Assembly: GCA_945875935.1 (NCBI GenBank)
Contig: CAMCNE010000130.1
Location: forward strand, 1-5,395
Source: Bordetella parapertussis
GTDB taxonomy: Bacteria; Pseudomonadota; Gammaproteobacteria; Burkholderiales; Burkholderiaceae_C
DNA length: 5,395 nucleotides
Reading direction: 5' to 3'
This document shows positions 1 through 5,395 of this stretch, one piece after another. Position numbers and translations under genes: made by a program. The first letter of the stretch is position 1. Each line of letters begins with the position of its first letter. The notes below the pieces were generated by a model that searched no databases, had not been told where the DNA came from, and saw only the letters and a list, made by a program, of their open reading frames with translations.

Positions 1-150
1 TTGGTTCCAACGACTGCGGCTGGCGCGCGGATCGTTGCCGGTACGGCACCTGACCGCTGGGTTTGTGGCAACACCGCAGTCATCGGTGGCGGCACGGCCG
101 TGACGACGATCACACAGAAGTTTTTGCCGGGTTCTTGCAAGGGCACCTGA
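1..150 (+). CDS. Type IV pilin, C-terminal fragment (5' end outside window)
   Basis: These are the last 49 codons of an open frame that enters from the left edge and ends at TGA 148-150. The visible end has the form of a type IVa major pilin C-terminus. An RWVCG segment (Trp20, Cys22 of the fragment) is followed by a short Gly/Thr-rich beta stretch, then FLPGSC (Cys46) three residues before the stop. In such pilins the two cysteines close the D-region disulfide loop on the assembled fibre. The N-terminal methylation motif and transmembrane helix lie outside the window, so PilA identity rests on this tail and on the neighbours: a terminator, a TfpX-like pilin accessory gene and a PglL-like glycosyltransferase. 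A minor pilin or a PilE-type paralogue would look the same here. Confidence 0.8.
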   Translation: MVPTTAAGARIVAGTAPDRWVCGNTAVIGGGTAVTTITQKFLPGSCKGT

Positions 151-171
151 TGCGCTGTAACCGACTTGAAC

Positions 172-198
172 AAAAAGACCGCCCTTGGCGGTCTTTTT
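172..198 (+). terminator. Intrinsic terminator after the pilin gene
   Basis: A perfect 12-base inverted repeat (172-183 pairing with 187-198) encloses a 3-base loop. The inner stem is GC-rich (gaccgcc/ggcggtc), and A and T runs form the outer arms, so the transcript ends in a U tract. It lies 21 bases past the pilin stop. The A run on the left arm means it could also work on the other strand. Its position suggests the pilin is made from its own abundant short transcript, with lower readthrough into the accessory genes. Confidence 0.93.
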
Positions 199-239
199 GC
201 TTTGGGACTTGACTGTGTTTCACACCAGAAGCTGAAGCG

Positions 240-1010
240 ATGAAGTCTGTGGAAACGTTGACCTGGCCGCGAGTGCGCGCGGCGGTGCTGCACCTCGGCG
301 CGAGCGTGCTGATGGCCAGCCTGGCCGCGCTGCTGGTGTTCATGGTCTGGTACCCGTCGCCGTTTGCGGCCCTCACTCAGGTGGGGCCTGTCTTTTGGAT
401 GCTGGTGGGCATCGACATCGTGGTCGGCCCGGCGCTCACGCTGGTGATTGCCAAGCCCACGAAGCCGCGCGCCGAGCTGATCCGTGATCTGAGCGTCATC
501 GCGGCGCTGCAACTGGCCGCGCTGGGCTACGGTTTGCACTCGGTGGCTGCGGCTCGGCCCGTGGCTTTGGTGTTTGAGGTGGACCTGCTGAGACTGGTCA
601 CAGCCAATGAGATCGACGAGTCGACGCTGGCCGAGGCGCCCGCCAGCCTGCGTTCGCTGTCATGGTCGGGCCCGCGTCTGATGGCCGTGGCCAAGCCCAC
701 CGATCCCGATGAGCAGTTGCGCACCATTGAGCTGGGGCTGTCGGGCATCCCGCTGGCCGCATTGCCCAGGTATTGGCGCGATTACCCGAGCTACGCCGAC
801 AAGGCCTGGCGAAAATCCCGTCCGGTGTCGGACTTGCTTTCGAAATACCCGCAGCTCCGGCAGGAGGTGGCCACCATCGCCGCGCAGGCCGGTCAGCCAC
901 CCGAGGCGCTGCGCTTCTTGCCGCTGATGTCGCGGCAAAGCAGTTGGGTGAGTGTGCTGGCGCCGGGTGCGCAAGTCGTCGGGCACTTGCCGGTGGACGG
1001 CTTCTTCTGA
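240..1010 (+). CDS. TfpX/TfpZ family type IV pilin accessory protein
   Basis: This 256-residue inner-membrane protein resembles the TfpX/TfpZ family, whose genes sit next to pilin genes and whose products assist pilin assembly or modification. Family marks visible are an N-terminal hydrophobic helix (about 18-37) ending in WYPSPF, and a second membrane segment (about 49-71) containing GIDIVVGPALTL. A third (about 84-102) contains DLSVIAALQLAALGYG and is followed by ARPVALVFEVDLLRLV at 105-120. The remaining 130 residues are soluble and probably periplasmic, with YW and Y residues at 178-183. The gene begins 41 bases after the pilin terminator, and only a weak purine-rich stretch (gaagctgaagcg) precedes the ATG. 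No convincing promoter fits in this gap, so readthrough from the pilin promoter is plausible. It ends 26 bases before the glycosyltransferase start, consistent with one operon. The family's exact biochemical role is not visible from sequence. Confidence 0.88.
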   Translation: MKSVETLTWPRVRAAVLHLGASVLMASLAALLVFMVWYPSPFAALTQVGPVFWMLVGIDIVVGPALTLVIAKPTKPRAELIRDLSVIAALQLAALGYGLHSVAAARPVALVFEVDLLRLVTANEIDESTLAEAPASLRSLSWSGPRLMAVAKPTDPDEQLRTIELGLSGIPLAALPRYWRDYPSYADKAWRKSRPVSDLLSKYPQLRQEVATIAAQAGQPPEALRFLPLMSRQSSWVSVLAPGAQVVGHLPVDGFF

Positions 1011-1036
1011 GCGGGGCGCTCACTAAACTTCACCAC

Positions 1037-2857
1037 ATGCGATTCACTCCGGCCCAAGGGCTGCTCTGGCTGGCGGCTGGTCTGGCCGTGGTGCCTGCCA
1101 CCTTGCTGGCAGTCAGCCTGTCGCCATCGGCGACGTTTCTCAATCAGGCAGCAGCGTTGAGCGGCTGGGGCCTGTTCGGTGTGGCGCTGGCCTGCGGGCT
1201 GCATCGCCCGGATGGCCCGGGTCTGGCGATGGGGCTGGCGCACAGGAGCGGCGGTCTGGCGAGCTTGCTGGCTGCGCTGGGCGTGCTGGTGGCCGCCAGT
1301 CTGGGCTCCTGGGCCTGGAACGGGCTGACGTCATCGCTCGCACTGTCCAACATCGCGTTCATGGCTGCCGCCGGCCTGATGGTGATGCTGGGCGCCAGCG
1401 TCAGCCGCGACGGCCATGCCGCATCGGCTTTTCGCGCGCTGTGTGTCGCGTTGCTGCTAGCGGGCCTGTTGAGCACCGCCGTGGGCGCGGTGCAGGTGCT
1501 GGCACCCGACTGGGCTGATGGCCATTGGGTGGCCATCACCTCGTTCGAAGGCCGCGCATCGGGCAACTTGCGCCAGCCCAATCACCTGAGCAGCTTGCTG
1601 CTGTGGTCGCTGGTGTCGGCGGTGTGGCTGGCGCAATCGGGCGCTGCCGCACCGGACCGCAGCCCGCAAGGCTGGCGCTGGCCGCTGGCATGGCTGGGCG
1701 TGGCGCTGCTCATCTTCGGTCTGGTGCTCAGCGCCTCGCGCACCGGCATGGTGGGTGTGCTGGTGCTGGCGGTCTGGGGGGCGCTCGATGGCCGGCTGTC
1801 GCGCCGCGCGCGCGCGCTGCTGCTGGCCATGCCGCTGCTGTACGCCGCGGGCTGGCTGGGACTGAGCACCTGGGCCGAGGCCACGGGCCATGTGTTCGGG
1901 GGCGCCGAGCGCTTGCGCACCGAGGCCGACATCTCCAGCTCGCGTTTTGGCATCTGGTCCAACACGCTGGCACTGATCGCGCAGCACCCGTGGGCGGGCG
2001 TGGGTTGGGGCGAGTTCAACCTGGCCTGGTCGCTTACGCCATTTCCGCATCGACCGGTCGCGTTCTTCGATCACAGCCACAACCTGCCGCTGCAACTGGT
2101 GGTCGAGCTGGGCATCCCGCTGGGTCTGGGCGTGCTGGGCTTGCTGATGTGGTCGCTGTGGCGCGGCTGGTGCGCCACGCGAACCGGCGCGGCGTGCGAT
2201 GACGCGCGCGCCACCGTGCTGCGATCGGCCTGGATGATGGTGCTGCTGGTCGGCTTGCACAGCCTGCTTGAATATCCGCTGTGGTACGCCTACTTCTTGC
2301 TGCCCGCGGCGTTTGCATGGGGGCTGTGTCTGGCGGGCGAGCCGCGCGCTGCAGCGCCTGTGCGCCGCTCAGGCGCGGCGGTGCTGCTGTGGGCGTCGTC
2401 GCTGCTGGCGGTGGGTGGTGTCGCTGCGGTGATCGACTACCTGCCGCTGGTGTCCATCTTCGAGCCCGAGGCCAAGGCCGCGCCGCTGCCCGAGCGCATC
2501 GCCGCCGGCCAGCGACGGTGGTTTTCGGCACACCATGCCGACTACGCCGCTGCCACCACCGGCGCCACACCCGCCGAGGTGTTGCAAGGCGTGCAGCACG
2601 CCAAGCATTTCCTGCTCGACACCCGCTTGATGCTGGCCTGGTCGCGCGCGCTGGCCGAAACCGGCGATGTCGAGCGCGCCCGCCACATCGCCGAGCGCCT
2701 GCGTGAATTCCACAACCCCGGTGCAGCAACGTTTTTCGAGCCGTGCGACGCTGAAGCTGCCGACGACACCAACGGCGAGCCTGCGGCGGCACCCGAGTCG
2801 CTCCCATTCCAATGCACGCCGCCTGGCCGGGTGTTTGGGTTCGAGGATTTCAGGTGA
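1037..2857 (+). CDS. pglL: PglL-type O-oligosaccharyltransferase (Wzy_C / O-antigen ligase superfamily)
   Basis: This 606-residue polytopic inner-membrane protein is predicted to transfer a preassembled glycan from an undecaprenyl-pyrophosphate lipid to Ser/Thr of exported proteins, pilin being the likely main target. The N-terminal half is a series of hydrophobic helices. Residues 171-184 hold the PglL_A-like motif (GRASGNLRQPNHL). SASRTG (232-237), SRFGIW (302-307) and HPWAGVGWGEFN (317-328) are Wzy_C landmarks. DHSHN at 345-349 lies in the large periplasmic loop that carries the essential histidine in meningococcal PglL. HSLLEYPLWY (408-417) opens the late membrane segments, and a soluble tail of about 130 residues follows. 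ATG 1037 is chosen because it starts directly before the first membrane helix; the frame is open further upstream but overlaps tfpX. The ribosome site is weak. The GRASGN...QPNH motif favours general PglL over pilin-specific TfpO/PilO, but the symbol remains a family assignment. Confidence 0.87.
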   Translation: MRFTPAQGLLWLAAGLAVVPATLLAVSLSPSATFLNQAAALSGWGLFGVALACGLHRPDGPGLAMGLAHRSGGLASLLAALGVLVAASLGSWAWNGLTSSLALSNIAFMAAAGLMVMLGASVSRDGHAASAFRALCVALLLAGLLSTAVGAVQVLAPDWADGHWVAITSFEGRASGNLRQPNHLSSLLLWSLVSAVWLAQSGAAAPDRSPQGWRWPLAWLGVALLIFGLVLSASRTGMVGVLVLAVWGALDGRLSRRARALLLAMPLLYAAGWLGLSTWAEATGHVFGGAERLRTEADISSSRFGIWSNTLALIAQHPWAGVGWGEFNLAWSLTPFPHRPVAFFDHSHNLPLQLVVELGIPLGLGVLGLLMWSLWRGWCATRTGAACDDARATVLRSAWMMVLLVGLHSLLEYPLWYAYFLLPAAFAWGLCLAGEPRAAAPVRRSGAAVLLWASSLLAVGGVAAVIDYLPLVSIFEPEAKAAPLPERIAAGQRRWFSAHHADYAAATTGATPAEVLQGVQHAKHFLLDTRLMLAWSRALAETGDVERARHIAERLREFHNPGAATFFEPCDAEAADDTNGEPAAAPESLPFQCTPPGRVFGFEDFR

Positions 2858-3593
2858 TGGGTGCGGTGGTGCACAGCGCCACCACCGCCAACTCCCGCAA
2901 CCGCTCGTGCGCCGCGTCATCCCACGCGACGGGCAGCTGGTTCTTGGCTTGCAGGTAGTGGTGGGTGAAGACGTCCAGATAGGCCTCGAGCGTTTGCTCG
3001 GCCATGCGCTCGCCGGCCAGATTCATGCACAAGGCGGCGACCTCGCTGGTGCAGAAGTGGTCGTTGCGTCGTGAGCGGCGCAGCTGGTATTGCGAGATCT
3101 GATCCGGGTTCAGGCTGAGCACCGGCAGGTGGTCAAGCCAGGGGCTTTTGCGGAACATCTTGCGCGCTTCGGACCAGGTGCCGTCGAGCAGGATGAACAG
3201 CGGGCGCTTGGCCGTCGCGCCCTGGCCGGCCTCGGCCGGGGCCACGGCGTGCACCACCCGCTCGGGCGCCGCGTAGTCCCTTGGAAACACCACATACGGC
3301 TGCCACTGCGGGTCGCTCAGCAGGGCCAGCAGTGCGGGGTCTGTTTCCGTGCGCGCCCAGCCGAAGGCAAAGGTGTCGGCCACCACATCGGCAATCAGCC
3401 AGCCGGTGTTGCTGGGCTTGAGTGTCTCGATGTCGGCCATCAGCAAACACACCCCCGCTCGCGTGGGCACCGACGGCCGCAAGGCGCACATGCAGTGGCT
3501 GGGCAACAGCCGGCAGCCCACGCAACGCTCGTGCTTGAACCCACCCCGGGCCATGAAGGGCTTGGCGCTGCGCGCCAGACGGGCGGTGCGCAA
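2850..3593 (-). CDS. DTW-domain tRNA-uridine aminocarboxypropyltransferase (TapT/YfiP type)
   Basis: This DTW-family enzyme uses S-adenosylmethionine as donor of the 3-amino-3-carboxypropyl group that makes acp3U at tRNA position 47 (function known from E. coli TapT/YfiP). From the start used here it has 247 residues. It shows a CxxC...CxC zinc-type cluster (Cys24, 27, 34, 36), KPSNTG at 59-64, the DTW motif as LDGTW (136-140) followed by SEARKMFRKSP, and CTSEV at 181-185. The first ATG in the frame is at 3554. However, the segment before it (RTARLARSAKPF) matches the conserved N-terminus I recall from E. coli YfiP (RIARATRPF), so translation probably starts upstream. TTG 3593 is the nearest plausible codon; CTG 3596, TTG 3638 and TTG 3641 are alternatives, and none has a clear Shine-Dalgarno site. 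It lies downstream of higA on the same strand and overlaps the pglL 3' end by 8 bases. Confidence 0.88.
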   Translation of the reverse strand: MRTARLARSAKPFMARGGFKHERCVGCRLLPSHCMCALRPSVPTRAGVCLLMADIETLKPSNTGWLIADVVADTFAFGWARTETDPALLALLSDPQWQPYVVFPRDYAAPERVVHAVAPAEAGQGATAKRPLFILLDGTWSEARKMFRKSPWLDHLPVLSLNPDQISQYQLRRSRRNDHFCTSEVAALCMNLAGERMAEQTLEAYLDVFTHHYLQAKNQLPVAWDDAAHERLRELAVVALCTTAPIT

Positions 3594-3643
3594 CAGGGAG
3601 ACGGCGTGGGGCGCGCGGCCCTGCGGCCCCCCGGGCAACAAAC

Positions 3644-3964
3644 TCAGGAGCCCGCCAGTTCTGCCGGCGCCGGCTTGACGTTCAGCGGGGTCGCCTTGAC
3701 GCGCTGCTCCTGGTGCCACAGGTCGTAGTCGGATTGCATCGCCAGCCACAAGCGTGCATCGCCGCCCCGGGCCTTGCCCAGCCACGCCTCGATGCGCAGC
3801 GCCATTTCGGGCGACACGCCGGCCTTCTCGTTCAGCAGACGCGACAGGGTCACGCGGTTCACGCCCAATTGCTGAGCGGCCTCGGTGACGCTCAGCCCCA
3901 AGCCCGGCAGGATGTCTTCGCGCAGGATGGCTGCGGGGTGCGGCGGGTTGTGCATGCGTGTCAT
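3644..3964 (-). CDS. higA: HigA-family antitoxin (XRE-type helix-turn-helix)
   Basis: This 106-residue DNA-binding protein of the HigA/VapI group would normally neutralise the HigB mRNA interferase and repress its own operon. The family opening is visible as HPAAILREDILPGLGLSVTEAA (residues 9-30). The helix-turn-helix runs from about 25 to 44 (QLGVNRVTLSRLLN), followed by the typical GVSPEMALRIEAWLG and RLWLAMQSDYDLW (71-83). A Pro/Ala-rich tail ends the protein. The chosen ATG has a GAGG ribosome site 8 bases upstream that overlaps the stop codon of the preceding frame (TGAGG), the arrangement expected for a toxin-antitoxin pair. An in-frame ATG three codons later is the alternative. The upstream toxin gene survives only as a stub, so this looks like an orphan antitoxin or free regulator. 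The next gene on this strand, the DTW enzyme, is probably unrelated in function. Confidence 0.86.
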   Translation of the reverse strand: MTRMHNPPHPAAILREDILPGLGLSVTEAAQQLGVNRVTLSRLLNEKAGVSPEMALRIEAWLGKARGGDARLWLAMQSDYDLWHQEQRVKATPLNVKPAPAELAGS

Positions 3965-3973
3965 GGCGTGGCC

Positions 3974-4045
3974 TCAGTGGTAGTCACGGTAATCAATCAG
4001 TTCGGCGTCCTCGCCATGGACACGCGGACTCAGTGCTGCCAACGG
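3974..4045 (-). pseudogene. HigB-like toxin remnant (3' stub only)
   Basis: The frame immediately upstream of higA is open for only 23 codons between stops and ends at 3974-3976, nine bases before the higA start. Its C-terminus reads EDAELIDYRDYH. This aligns without gaps to the usual HigB ending as I recall it (of the kind GDAxxVEIVDYH), sharing the Asp-Ala and the final Asp-Tyr-His. Position, order and spacing are those of a higB gene. The body of about 90 residues expected of HigB is missing: a stop (TAG) lies in frame at 4046-4048, and no other frame upstream gives a HigB-like sequence. It may be the remains of a toxin gene cut by the event that brought in the AT-rich gene. The peptide is short, so the family call is tentative. 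Confidence 0.5.
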
Positions 4046-4088
4046 CTATTCGTGTTCGGCGAGGACGGAATCCGTGCGTCTGTACCGA

Positions 4089-4979
4089 TCATTGCGTCGT
4101 ACTCAAAAGTAGGCTCATGAGGTAAGCGCCCTGAGCCGTAGCATGGAAATCAGAAATATTTTCGCTAATGCCAATTCCAGTCCTGGAGTATCCAAAATAA
4201 TATCCGTTGCCAATGGGTGTCAGCGGCGAGAAGCCAGACCATCCGCCATCTTCATTTTGAGCTGAAATAACCCTAGTGATCCAGATTGGTTTTATTCTCT
4301 CATGTGCGCCTGACTCTTCGAGCATCAGAACCCTCTGTAAATATACGTCCACCACCCTGAAGTCATACGTCAGTTGCGTGACCAATTTATCCTGCAGCTC
4401 CAAAATGGATACGCTGGTGCTCTCAGGATTTCCGCATCCACTTCTTTTCATAAATAAAAAACCCATCATCTGATGAGTTATGCATGCAGGAGAAAGCATA
4501 TGAGAGGCGCAGAATTCAGTCTTAAGCAAGCTTTGGACCGCTTCAGATTCTTCAAGAGATTTGCTACAACTTGCCCCATATAAAACAAACTGGTTGTAAT
4601 CGGGTAGGTGCTGCAGTTCTGAGCTACTTATAGCGGAGGCATTCTCAGGGTTAAATAAATAAATCCAAGCATTTTTTCGGGGTGGAGAGAGGTATTTTTT
4701 CTCGTAGTCTATATAAAGCTGAGTTAGATTTCTGTCCTGTTTTTTTATGGCTGCCTGCTTTACCATCCACCATAAAATTGGGTTCTCTTCTTTTATTATT
4801 TGATCCCTGTGATTTATTAGCCATTGCGCTGCGGACGAATAGCTTTTTTCAAGCGCAGTTTTCTCTGGGTTGGGGCTTTTAATATTATTAATATAAAGCT
4901 GTGACCCAAGGAATGCGGATATGCAGATGATTGTCATCCATACAAATCCCATAAAACGCTTGAAGGATGAAGGCATCAT
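4089..4979 (-). CDS. Unrecognised membrane-anchored protein with C-terminal QxxDGGW motif, AT-rich gene
   Basis: I do not recognise this 296-residue protein. It has a short basic N-terminus (SSFKRF), one strong hydrophobic helix (about 9-31) acting as signal anchor, then a mostly helical, charged, presumably periplasmic domain. Cysteines at 138, 157, 166 and 182 could form disulfides there. Near the C-terminus, ISAQNEDGGW (238-247) followed by HATAQGAYLMSLLL (279-292) resembles the Q-DGGW...TA-A--L pattern of alpha/alpha-toroid repeats (prenyltransferase/squalene-cyclase type), but only one repeat is obvious. ATG 4979 is chosen because AGGA stands 7 bases upstream; GTG 5012 and the adjacent ATG 4976 are alternatives. 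The gene is strikingly AT-rich beside its neighbours (22 of 60 G+C at 4141-4200 and 20 of 60 at 4741-4800, against 43 of 60 at 1681-1740), a sign of transfer. The frame is intact over its full length, so it is probably expressed. No function is claimed. Confidence 0.75.
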   Translation of the reverse strand: MMPSSFKRFMGFVWMTIICISAFLGSQLYINNIKSPNPEKTALEKSYSSAAQWLINHRDQIIKEENPILWWMVKQAAIKKQDRNLTQLYIDYEKKYLSPPRKNAWIYLFNPENASAISSSELQHLPDYNQFVLYGASCSKSLEESEAVQSLLKTEFCASHMLSPACITHQMMGFLFMKRSGCGNPESTSVSILELQDKLVTQLTYDFRVVDVYLQRVLMLEESGAHERIKPIWITRVISAQNEDGGWSGFSPLTPIGNGYYFGYSRTGIGISENISDFHATAQGAYLMSLLLSTTQ

Positions 4980-5200
4980 TCCAATATCCTCATATATATT
5001 TCCGGGTGGCACGCGCCCAAGATCGGACGGTACGGTTGTTCTTTCTACGCGAGTCGTGCCCCTCGCTAGCTTCGGAGTCGTGGCTGGGCTTGCCAGCGGT
5101 CGCCGTGGAACCTAAACGAAGTCAACTCGGTTCCTTCGGTGGGACAGAAGCGGGCCAGACCACGAATTCAAATCAATGAATCGCCTACAGGCGTTGGCTA
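4980..5200. other. Gene-free spacer between the AT-rich gene and moaC
   Basis: No convincing gene occupies these 221 bases. Composition changes inside it: AT-rich up to about 5000, then GC-rich (36 of 60 at 5101-5160). Short frames exist on both strands, but none shows a domain, codon bias or ribosome site. Small inverted repeats are present (ggaacc at 5107-5112 with ggttcc at 5129-5134; cgcct at 5182-5186 with aggcg at 5189-5193). The second lies just past the moaC stop but lacks a following T run, so a terminator cannot be supported. The stretch should hold the promoter of the AT-rich gene and may contain one edge of a transferred segment. Confidence 0.5.
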
Positions 5201-5395
5201 TCACTCTCCCGCCACCCAATCCCCCGACTTCCCCCCGCGCTTTTCGAGCACGCGCACATTGCCCATCACCATGCCGCGGTCGGCGGCTTTGAGCATGTCG
5301 TAAATCGTGAGCAGGGCGATCTGCACGGCGGTGAGGGCTTCCATTTCGACGCCGGTGCGGCCGTGGGTTTCGACCTGGACGGTGCAGATGACCCG
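5201..5395 (-). CDS. moaC: Cyclic pyranopterin monophosphate synthase MoaC, C-terminal fragment
   Basis: These are the last 64 codons of moaC, read leftward, with the 5' end beyond the right edge. MoaC converts the 8-substituted GTP intermediate made by MoaA into cyclic pyranopterin monophosphate, the first stable intermediate of molybdenum cofactor synthesis, in the cytoplasm. The fragment shows the family's most conserved block: THGRTGVEMEALTAV (10-24), LLTIYDMLKAADRGM (28-42) and LEKRGGKSGDW (50-60). Glu17, Glu19, Asp33 and Lys36 of the fragment correspond to E. coli Glu112, Glu114, Asp128 and Lys131, so the visible active-site residues are intact. The stop is TGA at 5201-5203. No other moa gene lies in the window, and its leftward neighbour is the unrelated AT-rich gene. 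Confidence 0.97.
   Translation of the reverse strand, partial: RVICTVQVETHGRTGVEMEALTAVQIALLTIYDMLKAADRGMVMGNVRVLEKRGGKSGDWVAGE

Noticed and set aside
209..237. TTGACT as a -35 box for a tfpX promoter
   Set aside because: No -10-like hexamer occurs at a workable spacing before the start codon.
773..1036. Upstream extension of the glycosyltransferase frame
   Set aside because: It lies in another frame over the tfpX gene, is not membrane-like, and PglL-type proteins start directly before the first helix, which fits ATG 1037.
3597..3785. N-terminal extension of the DTW protein to 3785
   Set aside because: It overlaps the well-supported higA coding region and its residues look like an out-of-frame shadow of that gene.
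4030..4092. 20-codon minus-strand frame starting in an ATGA overlap with the stop of the AT-rich gene
   Set aside because: The stop-start overlap is suggestive of coupling, but there is no ribosome site, domain or other support, and such overlaps arise by chance.
3713..4120. 135-codon plus-strand frame
   Set aside because: It is antisense to higA and the higB stub, with no recognisable domain; it reads as a shadow of GC-rich coding DNA.
4991..5024. Possible promoter for the AT-rich gene (TTGGGC, 16 bases, TATATA on the minus strand)
   Set aside because: Both boxes match consensus poorly, and the predicted start would fall on the ribosome binding site, leaving almost no leader.
4967..5179. 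Plus-strand frame of 70 codons in the spacer next to moaC
   Set aside because: It begins inside the opposite-strand AT-rich gene, lacks a ribosome site, and its composition and residue content do not look like a protein.
5182..5193. Small hairpin (cgcct/aggcg) just past the moaC stop as a terminator
   Set aside because: It has a 5-base stem with a 2-base loop and no T run on the minus strand, which is too weak to call.

Overview
The window looks like chromosomal DNA from a high-GC betaproteobacterium, most likely in Burkholderiales and perhaps Comamonadaceae-like. The evidence is the strongly GC-biased third codon positions, the pilin / TfpX-type accessory protein / PglL-type glycosyltransferase series, and the character of the MoaC and DTW proteins. 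This placement comes from recognising families by eye, not from a database search.

The left part (1-2857, + strand) is a type IV pilin modification block. It starts with the last 49 codons of a pilin with the usual C-terminal disulfide-loop cysteines. A strong intrinsic terminator follows at 172-198, then a TfpX/TfpZ-family accessory protein (240-1010), then a 606-residue multi-membrane O-oligosaccharyltransferase of the PglL / Wzy_C family (1037-2857). The simplest reading is that the pilin is the abundant substrate, PglL transfers a lipid-linked glycan onto it in the periplasm, and the TfpX-like protein assists pilin handling or modification.

The middle part (2850-4045, - strand) converges on this block. 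A DTW-domain tRNA-uridine aminocarboxypropyltransferase (TapT/YfiP type) meets pglL tail to tail with an 8-base overlap. Upstream of it lies a HigA-family antitoxin gene. Its expected partner toxin, HigB, survives only as a stub of about 23 codons ending in a HigB-like tail, so the antitoxin appears to be an orphan.

The right part (4089-4979, - strand) is one markedly AT-rich gene for an unrecognised, membrane-anchored, probably periplasmic protein of about 296 residues. Its C-terminus carries a QxxDGGW motif reminiscent of alpha/alpha-toroid (prenyltransferase/squalene-cyclase repeat) proteins. Its base composition (20-22 G+C per 60 bases in two lines counted by hand, against 43 of 60 inside pglL) points to horizontal acquisition. 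The insertion may have removed the higB body, but that is inference. A gene-free stretch of 221 bases of intermediate composition separates it from the 3' end of moaC (molybdenum cofactor synthesis), which runs off the right edge.

No tRNA, rRNA, CRISPR array or recognisable insertion sequence was seen. The least explained item is the AT-rich gene and its junctions.
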